Of a stretch of DNA of 64,000 nt, positions 46,101 through 58,100 are shown piece after piece (the stretch's first letter is position 1; every line of letters starts with the position of its first letter). This DNA comes from Heligmosomoides polygyrus polygyrus (taxonomy: Eukaryota; Nematoda; Chromadorea; Rhabditida; Heligmosomidae): positions 63,152,983-63,216,982 of the forward strand of contig OX377201.1 of NCBI GenBank assembly GCA_947396885.1, read 5' to 3'. The notes beneath the pieces are model-generated. The model did not search any database. It saw nothing but the letters and a program-made list of their open reading frames with translations, and was not told the DNA's origin. The position numbers were made by a program, and so were the translations under genes.

Positions 46101-49100
46101 CTGGCCTCCACATTGAAACTTTCCACCTGATGTGGAGCACTCCTTCGGCCATAATACCCGCATGTCTCCCACCCCCATCACCACCCCGATCATTTAAATC
46201 CGGGAGAAAACCACCGAAGTGTCCCCGTCCCCTCCACTCTGATCGGCTAAATCTGGGAGAAAACCACCGGTCAGGACCTCGAATAGCCCCAGGGCCGAAG
46301 TTTCGTGCCACTTAAACGACACCCACAGAAAACCGATAACATCGATCGATATCGATTGGCCGACTTCCGATTCGTGTTCAGCGACCTCGATTAGCCGCAG
46401 CGCTGTAGTTTCATGCTGCATGAATGACATCCGCAAAAAATCGATAATATCGATCGATATCGATTGTCTCCCCTGCTGTGAAAGCCTTCCGTCGATGATC
46501 ATCTAAATGCCCAGGCACCGTTGCCGACGTCTTCGGCACGTCTACGGCTCGCCATGCACGGTCGCCAACGTGTTCGGTACGTTTACGGCTCGCCATGCAC
46601 GGTCGCTGACGTGTTCGGCACGTCTGCTGCATCGCCTGGCACGCTAGCCGACATGTTCTGCTCGTCTATTGAGTTGAGTCACCAGCCAGGCACGTAGAAA
46701 CCGTCTTGGTATTTTCCGCTGATTTCTTGCCTTAATTTGTGCCCCGTAATTTCCCCTATTTTATGACTCATCGCCGATCGATAGTGGACTCATCGCTTAG
46801 CGGATTGTTATATAGTATGATTTATTTATTTATTCGTACAATATAGTGCGCATGAAATGGTCTATCTACGGACACAGCAAATTAGGTGAAAAAAATCATG
46901 TGAAAAAAACTCAAAAGAAATTCAACAAATAGGAAGAAACACAGCCATTATAAGTGATTTTCGCTGAGACTAGAAACTCCTAGAAAAAAGAGGAATGAAA
47001 ATAAAAAGGCATGAAAACTATCGCTGACAGTAGTCTGGTAGGGGAGAATGGAGAAGAGGTGAAGAAGGGCAGCGGCCCGCCAACACCGCAAGTCGACACG
47101 ATGGAGAACGGCTCCGGATACCAACTTAGTAAGTCGGCCAACTTCACCAACACCCATCCACAGCTGCATTGGGGAAACAAGAGGCCTTTAATGTGGCTTA
47201 GAATAACAGGGTGAGCAGTGACAAAGTGCTTAAGAAACATCTTATGAAACAACTACGAATGAACTTAGGCAAGGAGATAGTGCAACAATGTAGGAACGAG
47301 TGTGTCGTGCAATCGAACTCAGTAGGACACGAATACATTAGAATCATGAAACCAATTGAAAAACGAAATAGGGCAAGATGCTGTCTCTAGGTGATGTCAG
47401 GGATATGCAAAATTGGAAATAAATCTACCTTCTTCAACCTTTCACGGAACACGGAAATTCGGTGAATCTAATAGGTTAGAAGGCAGCATCTAAAGCCATC
47501 GAGCACCACGGTACAAAATGGAATTGAACACCTTTTCACGATTCATTCTTTTTAACTTCGGGTATTGAAAACGGTATCTAGTTCGACGACCTTGTACTGG
47601 CAGAAAGGTCCAATACTTGCTTACTCTTAGTCTGGATTCGCCTTTAAGAACTTTAAAACAGAAAATTAAATCATTGAACACTCGCTTGTAATAAAGACTT
47701 CTAAGATAAAAAAAAATTTGAGCCTCTCGCTGTATAAAGAGATTGCTCTGGCATTATTGGTAACGGGGGTGCACCTGTAAAACAAGATTTTTGTGAAGGC
47801 CTTTTGAACCTTTTCTATTTTTTCTTGACCATTTTAGTAAATAGACTCCAAATCTGAGAGCATTACTCTAATATTGGCAGAACGTAAATCTTATTTAAGC
47901 ACAGTTTAGTCGAGTCTAGTCGAACTGTAACTGCGCTTCAGGTTTCTGAAAATCATAAAAAGAGTAGAAAATGCTTGCTATAGTGTCAATGCGAGTCACA
48001 TAATTAAGCTCACTGAAACCTGCGAGGTCGTGAGCCACCGGTATGGGTGTGATCATACAGGTGTTGACGCTATATTCCACATTAGATGATTCACCAATGT
48101 GGAGAATTAACGATAAGGTCTTACCAGGATACTATCTCAACGATAGGTCGGAACGGCCTAAGTGTTGTATATGAGCAGAACTGCCTCTCCCTGGGAAGTA
48201 ACAAACTACAGATATCTCGACCGGAAATAAGGCAAAGGCGTGCAGCATGTCCCTGTAGGAAGCGTTTCTAGCCATCGGAAGTATCGGACCGCGACAACTC
48301 GTCCAATTTCGTAGCGCACTGTGCGCGACGCCAGGGGGTTCGCGCGGCGTTGGAGTTATGTCTGCCCCCGATCTCGACCCCAATACAACTCCGCACAGAG
48401 TTAGGGGCGACGGAAGCCGCGTGTTGGCGCCCTGTTGATTCACGTGCTCCACAGCTGACGGGCGCGCGCGGGTGAGGGGTGGTATCGCGAATCAGCGCAG
48501 TGCACAAGTGGCGTAGTAGGGAAGATCTCGGGCTTGTGAACGACGGGTCGGCGGTTTGGATCTCCCAGACTGCGCTTGTTTTGCACTTTTGCAAAATCCA
48601 TGTTTATCATATAGGTAATCCACCTAGGGGTATCATAGTGTGTTATAGAGCATGTTTACATATAAGATACCACTCATACCGTTAACAAGTGTGGCCCAGG
48701 CAGGGTCACCGATTTCGCTGAAACTTTGTCTAGGGGGGTTATTTGGGGTGCTGATCACGAATCTGACATCCGTTTTTCACGATTGTGCTGGATAATATAG
48801 ATACAGGAATTCACAGGATTACATTCCTAAAGTTTCTGCTGGTGATGGCAGGTAGAGACAGAATCGTGAAAAACGGATGCCAGATTCGTGATCAGCACCA
48901 CAAATAACCCCTTTAGACAAAGTTTCAGCGAAATCGGTGACCCTGCCTGGACCACCCTTGTTAGCAGTATGGGTGGCCTCCGACTGAATCGTGAAAAACG
49001 GATGCCAGATTCGTGATCAGCACTCCAAATTACCCCCTAGACAAAGTTTCAGCGAAGTTTTTTTTTTGACCGAAGTCTTGTCGGTGGAGTCGGAACTTTT

Positions 49101-52100
49101 AACTAGTGCCACAAAATATCTATCGTTACATAGCTATAGCTTCACACAAAATAGGCTTAAAATAAGTGGAACACAGAAGTGAACATTTTAGCTAATCTCT
49201 AGTTTGAAGCATATGTAATATGTAAACATGCTCTATAACACACTATAATACCCCTAGGTGGATTACCTATATGATAAACATGGTTCGGCACGTCTACCGA
49301 GCAGCCAGGCACGTTCGGCGACGTGTTCAGCTCCTCTACTAAGTCGCCAGGCACGTAGAAGGCGTCTTGGTATTTTCCGCTATTTTCTTGCCTTAATTTG
49401 TGCCCCGTAATCTCCCCGTAATTTCCCCTATTTTATGACTAATCGCGTCGATCGATAGTGTGACTCATCGCTTAGCGGATTATCATAGAGTATGATACTG
49501 CTCCGCCATAGTCCACACAGTGTGTGCAAATAACGTTCGAAATTGTACGAAATTTGGTGCTTTTCTAGTCTGTTTATGCAACTAAGTTTTCGTTGCAAGA
49601 CTTATGGGCCACCCTGCACTTGAACGAGCGACAAATTCATCTGAAGTTGTGCCCCATGACTTATTTTGGCTGCGGGTTAATAATATTCAAGTGTCTCCTT
49701 AAGGAATGGATTAGTCACCGTGTGCAGAGTTGTCTAGCAGGGCTCTTCGCATCGATCACGAAGTGATAGCGAATTATTGACTTGCCACGGAAATAAATTA
49801 TTTTCTACCTGAAGGAGACAACGTCAAGGAAGCCCCATAAAATGTTGAGCCCTGACTGCTATACAGTAAAAAGTCAAGACTTTCTCCAGCAGTCTTCGAT
49901 ATAGTGGACGCTCGTATTCAGATTTGTCGTTTTATACAGGGTGTCTCAAAAAAATGCATACACTGTTTGAAAGGTGAGAACTTTGCTCACACTAAAGCTA
50001 CTGAAGAGGTTAAGGGCTCTAAGGAAAGCTTAAGAAAATAGAAATTCTCTGACATATAAGCGGTATGGAGTGCGCCATGCACTCGTCTGAATTCTTGCAC
50101 TTTGCACTCGATTGATTGTGCTTCGCTTGAATATTTGTTACAATTTATCCATAAAGTAGCCGTATCGATTGATTTGTGCTTCTTTTAAGGTTTAAAAATA
50201 AAAACACACCAATAATTGCAAAAAATGCGGGATATCCTAAAAAATGCACGTACTCTTTGAAAGGTTCTAACTTTGTTGCTAGTGAAGCTTTTGAAGATGT
50301 TTGGGACTCATATGACAGCACAGGGTATCGAGACTTTTGCGATGCGAAAAATAGTCAAGACTGCGCCACGCCTCCGCCTGAAACCTTGCATTTCAGACTT
50401 GATTGATTGTGCATGCATGGGCTCAATGCTTGTCACAATCCTGTTACTACTTGGCCACATCAACCTGTGTTGTGCTTTTTTAATGTATTCCTTTCCCCAG
50501 TAGCTGTTTTTAACGTATTCCTTTGCCGATTAACCCCTCCATGCAGCTTGAATGTTGCTTCATCAGTCCACCGAATCCGCCTTGGAAAATGGAGCTCCTG
50601 TTTACATTTAAATTGCGCTATCAATAAACTCCCATGTCATGTGCCTTTCACGTGATTGTAAGTTCTAGAAGTTAAATGAAGTGCAAAACAGGTTAATGCG
50701 ATCAAATACTTGCTTACTTTGATACTTTTATGGTCCTTTTGTCGGCTATAGGTCTTCTCAGCGGGGACCACAACTCTTCCAGACCGCTCGATCTCTGGCT
50801 GCTTGCATCCAGTGAGGCAGACTCCGCTCTCTGAAAGATCTTGAGAATGAGTCTGCCCATCGCGTTGGCGGTCGTCCCAGTGGTCTCTTATGGTCTCTCG
50901 GGAGCCATTCTGTGACACGGAGACTCCATCTATCGTCCTTTCGTCGAAGCAGGTGTCCGGCCCAGCGATATTTGGACTTCTCCCGTAGCTCCGAGCTTCG
51001 TAGGCCTTCTTGCCATTGCTGACGAAGGCTTGTCCTCAGAAGACATCTCTCCAGTGCACGATGCGTAGTTTGCATTGCTCTGGCGATTGTCTTGTTGTCG
51101 GGCCAGGTTTCCGTCGCGTAACGCATCGCAGGCAGTACAGAGGCATTGAATATCGAAGCCCTGAGGCCGGCATCCTTGACCTGATCGGTGACTTCGCGAA
51201 CTGAACTGAAGGCTGCCCATGTGGTCAAATAGTAATAAGATTGCAACAGGCATTCAGTTCATGCACAATCGATCGAAAAATTAAATGCAAGGTTTTAGGC
51301 GAAGGCATGGCGCAATCTTGACTACTTACACGTTGCAAAAATCTTGATACACTGTGCTTTCATACGAGTCCCAAATGTCTTCAAAAGCTTCACTAGCAAC
51401 AAAGATAGAACCTTTCAAAGAGTACGTGCATTTTTTAGGATACCCGCACTTTTCGCAATCATTGGTGTGTTTTTACTTTTAAACCTTAAAAGAAGCACAA
51501 ATCAATCGATACGGTTACTTTATGGATAAATTATAACAAGTATTCAAGGGGAGCACAATCAATCGAGTGTAAAGTGCACGAATTCAGACGAGTGCATGGC
51601 GCATTCCATATCCCTCATATGTCAGAAAACTTCTATTTTCTTAAGCTCTCCTAAGAGCCCTTAACCTCTTCAGTAGCTTTAGTGTGAGCAAAGTTCTTGC
51701 CTTTCAAACAGTGTATACATTTTTTGAGAGACCCTGTATTAGAAATAATTTTTTCTACCCGAAGGAGAACTTATCAGAATACAATTTTGAAACTTTTGCA
51801 TTTTTCAATTTACAAAAAAAATTAAATTCCTCTGCTACGGTCTTCTATACAATCAGGGGGTTCCATTTTGCATCGTTTGCAAGAAAAATTGATTCAAGTG
51901 TAGAACCCTACGGTCAGAGAACGCACTGAAGTGGGTATCACGTTGAGTATTTTCGGAGTTTCTGAAAAACTAACCCTGTAATAGAAGACAGACGAAAATG
52001 GGGGCGATTTATAAATGACTTTCTGCAAAACAGAAATCAAACCTTCAACCCACATAGAAGATGCTAGTTTTAACTGTTTTTTTCCGTCGCATGCGAAGGC

Positions 52101-55100
52101 TGTCATTTAAATAAATTTTTGCTCTACCCAAAATAGACTTTTTAGAAGGATGATTTATGAGTTTGCTATACAAAAACAACTAGTTATACAGCAAAAAATC
52201 AAGCTTTTCTACAACGATCTTCGATATGATCAGAAGGGGTTCGATTTTTGCAGCGATTTTTTACGGTAAACGATGCAAATCGGAATCTCCGAATCAATAG
52301 TAGGCCGCTACAGAAAAGCTCATTTTTAACCGCTCAAACCTGAAAAACCGCTCAAAAACTTGCGATTTTAACCGTATCGAAGATCGCTGCAGAAAGACTT
52401 GATTTTTTGCTGTGCAAAAATCCAAGCTTGAAATTTTACGGAGACAATTTCATTTCCTTTCCTTGTCTCCTTCAGGTAAAATAGAAGTTAATTCTGTGCC
52501 AAGTCAAAGCTTCGCTGACGATTCTGTGATCGGTATGAAGAGCGCTTCAACAAAAACCTTGTACGGTGTAAAAAAATATGGTACATCTTTGAAAAAGCAC
52601 TTGAATTATTATTAACACGTAGCTAAAAAAATTGTGGAGCACAACTTCCGATCGAGATGTTGGTGTCATGAGAATCTGCTAAAATCGTAAAAAAATGGAT
52701 CTGTGCTGATTGATTCGAAAGCTACCGTAGGGAGCCTTTATTCTATAACTGTATTCAAAATAGTCAGCATTCAAAACTCTCATCATCATCATTTTCATTA
52801 GCGTTTGTCCCGCTTGGTGGCGGGGTCCGCTGTTCTGGTGTGGTGACGCCAACTCTCCCGATCAAATGCTTGATCAGGGTGCACACCAGCCGTCTTTAAC
52901 TACAAATGCAACGTTTCTTCGGGCGTCCTCTGGGACGCTTTCGTGGGACATGCACCATCGAAGACGAGCTTCGCGCAGCATCTCGGCTCGGGCGACACCA
53001 AATCTCTGTCGTATGGTGTCGTTGCGAACGCAGTCCAAACGCGCAACTCCAGCCGTCCACCGTAGTATTTTCGTTTCCTTTGCACTGAGGCGGTCTTCAA
53101 TTTCCTTAGCCACGGGCCAATACTCAGCACCGTACGTCGCTACTGGGCGGACGTCTGTTTTATACACCTTTCATTTGAGGTGCTCAGGTATTGTCTTGTC
53201 GCAGAACACCGCAGTCAACGAGCGCCATTGGGAGTAGGCTGCACATACACGGCATTCACCTCTAACTTTAGGCTGCCATCGCACGTGCCTGTTGATCCGA
53301 GATACTTGAAAGATGTAACTCGAGAGCTCAGTACCATTGATCTTAATAGATCCGTGCTCATTCACATCCGTCGTCAAGTATTCCGTCTTTTTGACGTTTA
53401 GCTTGAGTCCGAACAATGGCAAGCGATCGCACCACGCCTGTGCCTGTCGCTCGAGTTCGGTTTTATCTTCACATGCAAGCATGACGTCGTCAGCATAGAG
53501 CAGCGTCCAAGGTGAGATCTCGTGAGATTGCATCCGTCACGACCACGAAGGGCAGTGGGAATAGCGCAGATCCTTGGTGCGCCTTGACAGAGATGGGAAA
53601 TCCCATCGAGGTGCCCGCTGGCGCTCGCACTCGAATCCTTGGGCAAGAGTACGGAATGCGCACCCACTCAACAAACTCTTCAGGGATTCCACGTTCTCGC
53701 AACACGTAGAACGCGTCTCGCAGAACCGGTCGAATGCCTTCTCCAAGTCCAGGAAGGCAAAATGCACCGGTTTCTGTTTCTCGCGGTGCTTCTCTAGCAG
53801 AAGACGTACGGCGTGAATGGCATCGACGGTGCCACAGCCAGAGGCGAAACCACACTGATTCGTGGGAAGCTGGACGACATCCCGGATACGTCGATCAACA
53901 ATTCGCTCAAAGATTTTCATGGTATGCGAAAGAAGGCGAATTGGACGGTAACTAGCACAGTCCGCAGTACTGCCCTTCTTCTTCAAAATAGGGATGGTCG
54001 TGCTTTGCTGCGAGCTCTCGGGCACTTTCTTCTCAGCAACAATCTGATTGAAAAACTCTGCCAGCCAGTCAGCAGGGCACCAGCCCTTCGGCTTGCACAG
54101 GTGGGCTGACAGGTCATCGGGACCGGTGGCTTTTTATGACTTCATCTTTCTTAGCGCTGTTTCGGTTTCTCCTACTGTGATCTTCTGAACGGGACAGCAT
54201 ACAGGAGATGTAAAGGCAGAATGGGCAGATTCAGCATTCGAACCGCTATTTTCCTCGAAGTAGTCGTGCCATCGCTTCACAGTCCTCCTATGATCCATCA
54301 GAGACGTCCGCTATCGTCGTTAATGCCAAAGAACTTCTCGATGTCTTTTGCTTGGTGACAGCGAGCTTTCGCAAGTCGGTAAAGATAACACTTACCATCG
54401 CGCGTTTCCAATTTTTCGCTGACATCAGCGTAGTATGCGGCTTTAGCAGCGGCCACTGCCTTCTTTGCCGCTTTCTTCGTTTCTCGATAATTCCTCCAAT
54501 TAAGGAATGTTGTGTCACTGATAAATACGTGATAGAGCCGTTTCCTTTCTCGGACATTCTCTCTGACATCATCAGTCCACAGCCATGTCTTTGTTGGCCC
54601 AGCGTCAACAAGTCATAGTTGGGCCGAGCTCGAGCCCGAGTTATTGCATCCTTTCAGGTTTCGTCGACAGTTGTCACCGTCGGCAACCGAATGCGAGAAA
54701 TAACAGCTGCTTCCTTCTCTTTCAGTCAGCACTATTTGATTCTAGCCGACCCGCGTCGCTCGGCATGTTCACACCACGAAGGTGATCTTCAGCGACAGAT
54801 CAGTGGACGGTGTTGCGTGGCAACCGTCTCATACGGCACGGTCTTCGCGTCTGTGGCAATGCCTTGGTCGCGACGCCTAACAAGGACGTAGTCAATCTGC
54901 GTTTTAGCGTTCCCGCTATAAAACAATATATATTTATTTATTTATTTATTACATGAATAACATCATGTCAAACAATGCAACCCTGTGAATAACGAACACA
55001 AAATATACTAACATTATTGAAAAGAAGAAGACAAAGTAACTACAAAGGAAACGAACAGCCGAAAATAAATGTAATGTATTATGTGCTAAAATTGCAGACA

Positions 55101-58100
55101 AAACTTTACGTCGGACCGAGGTATCTATTCAAAGAGGCCTTGAATAACGTCAAACTGCTGGGGAGCTGATGCTTTTTCGAAATTTTAAGAAATGAAGTCC
55201 CAGCCCTAACAGTGAAAAAGTGATACCTACAATTAAGCCTGGCCTTAGGAAAGCTAATTTTTCGCGAGCCTTCTCTAGTAATAGACCTTCTCAGTACGCA
55301 AAACATATCCAAGGGAAGGTCGCATTTGCCGTGCAGGATTTTATGGAACAAGATCAGGTCATGCTTTTTCCTTCTATAAGCTAATGTCTCGAGGCAAAAA
55401 TTGGAATTTCTTTCATGAGACGATGGGATCCTGTTATATGCAAAACCGAGAGCTCGAATCATGAGTTTTCTTGTGAAACTGTTTTGAACGATTTCGAGTT
55501 TAGATACAAATTTCTTCTTGAACGGATTGAAGATCACCGTCCCATATTCCAGTAAGGGTCTCACGTAAGATTTATATGCTCTCAAATAAGTTATCGTATT
55601 CCTAGTTGTTAAAGCTCTGAATAAATTGTACACAATCCTACTCGCTGCATTGGCAATTCCTTCACAATGTAGGTCAAAGCTAAGGTCCTTTGTTATAAGG
55701 AAGCCAAGATCTAGTATTTGGTCTACTTCTCCATAGGAATGCCATCCACACTGTAACTGAAAGAAAGATTATTGCCACCTAAGTGAACAACTTTGCTCTT
55801 TTCTCTGGAAAGCGGAAGTTTCCACTGAGTAGCCCAGTGATCGACCACATTAAGTGCATTTTGTAGAGCCGCACGATCATCCGCGGAGCGGACAGAGTTG
55901 AATATTTTAAGATCGTCGGCAAAAGCACAGCATTTGACACCGTTACTAATAATTAAGTAAGGCAGGTCATACGTATAGATGTTAAACAATAAAGGGGATA
56001 ATACGCTGCCCTGTGGTACACCACTAGATGCATGCCTGACAGTGGAGAGGCAGGAATTGACACGTACTTTAAAGGTCCGATCACAAAGAAAGGATTGTAG
56101 CCAAGCCACTATCCGTGGATAGATACCAATTGCTTTCAACCTATGGACTAATCTCGCATGCGAGACTCTATCGAAAGCTTTCGAAAAGTCCAGATATATT
56201 ACATCTACCGGGTTCCCTCCTTCTAGAGACAGAGTCCATTCGTTCAAGGCCTGCAGCATAGCAGTTACCGTCGATCTTCCCTTCTGGAACCCGTGTTGAT
56301 ATGGAGACAGAATAGAATGTTCTCGAAGATGAGTTTCTATTCGTTTTTTCGATCTCTTCGTATATCCTTGCAAGGATTGAAGTCAAACTAATAGGACGGT
56401 AGCTGTGGGGAGAGTTGGCTGGGGGTTTTTTTGGTATCGGAACGACGAAAGCAGTTCTCCACCTAGAAGGGACTTCGGCTCTGGTGAAACTTAAGTTAAA
56501 GATAAATTCCAGTGGTCTTGCCAGAACTGGGGCCACCTCCTTCAAAAAGAGCGAGGGAATTCCGTCAGGCGTAACGCTACAAGAGTCAGGCCACTTTGAT
56601 AACAAGGAAAGAATTTCATCTGCATGGAACCACACAGAGTCATCCATTATAGGATAGAGTGGGTGACCAGACAATTGATCTAGACTATATTGATTATCAG
56701 AGCCTCGGCTATAAACTTGTGCAACAATATCTGCAAATACTTCTGCCTTGTCATCATCCCTTACAATTAGTGCGCCAGAATCGGACTGAATAGTACCTAT
56801 CTTCGAGTTGCGCTTAAGTTTGGTGTTCAACAGCTTGTAGAATGCATGCTTACTCCTCGAGTTGATGATCTTATTCTCTCTGTGACTATTATGCTTCCGC
56901 AGCCTCTTTTCGAACGCGTTGCTGATACTATAAAACGCATCCCAGTCTCCTCGACTATTAGACTTAACTGCAATATTCCGGAACTTAGAGCGCTTTGAGA
57001 ATAGCGTTTGTAAATAAGGTGGAAGATATCTTTGTTGTAGTTGTACTTTTACAAGTGGGACAAATAGTTCTATGCAGTGGTTCAGAATGGCGATCAACAA
57101 CTCATACATTGCGTCAACAGTAGAGACAGTTGCAAAGGATCCGTACCAGTCTACATTCTGCAAATAATCCTTGATTGCCTGGTAGTTGGCGGACTTGAAG
57201 TTTCTTCTAAAAATGAACTTAGGATTGTCATTGCGCATGCTTAAAGAGAACCTGACGGTAGAATGATCGGAAGAACCCAATGGACTTTCAACCTTTACTC
57301 GGTTAACAATAGCAGGCTCAGTGGTAAGAACAAGGTCCAAAATGTGTGACCCATGTGTCTCCCTGCGTACGAGTTGATGAAGACTGAGACGTCCGCTATC
57401 GTCGTTAATGCCAAAGAACTTCTCGATGTCTTTTGCTTGGCGACAGCGAGCTTTCGCAAGTCGGTAAAGATAACACTTACCATCGCGCGCTTCCAATTTT
57501 TCGCTGACATCAGCGTAGCGGCCACTGCCTTCTTTGCCGCTTTCTTCGTTTCTCGATAATTCCTCCAATTAAGGAATGTTTTGTCACTGATAAATACGTG
57601 ATAGAGCCGTTTCCTTTCTCGGACATTCTCTCTGACATCATCAGTCCACAGCCATGTCTTTGTTGGCCCAGCGTCAACAAGTCATAGTTGGGCCGAGCTC
57701 GAGCCCGAGTTATTGCATCCTTTCAGGTTTCGTCGACAGTTGTCACCGTCGGCAACCGAATGCGAGAAATAACAGCTGCTTCCTTCTCTTTCAGTCAGCA
57801 CTATTTGATTCTAGCCGACCCGCGTCGCTCGGCATGTTCACACCACGAAGGTGATCTTCAGCGACAGATCAGTGGACGGTGTTGAGTGGCAACCGTCTCA
57901 TACGGCACGGTCTTCGCGTCTGTGGCAATGCCTTGCTCGCGCACGCCTAACAAGGACGTAGTCAATCTGCGTTTTAGCGTTCCCACTATAAAACAAGATG
58001 AGAAGGGAGTCACACTTTAGAAATTTGGTATGGTGAGGTCATGTGAGTCTGCATACTCAATTATACGCTCACTATCGGCGTTGCCGACTCATATCCAAAA

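Larger units (their letters stand above)
49937..51736 (-). mobile_element. Tc1/mariner-type element with about 480-bp inverted repeats
   Basis: The element starts CAGGGTGTCTCAAAAAAATG at 49937 and ends with its complement at 51736; TA flanks both sides. The arms 49937-50420 and 51255-51736 are about 90% alike. Inside each arm the terminal sequence recurs (50226 and about 51445), which suggests an element inserted within a relative. A transposase fragment (50600-50450) and an RTE fragment (51246-50758) lie in the centre, both minus. Confidence 0.75.
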
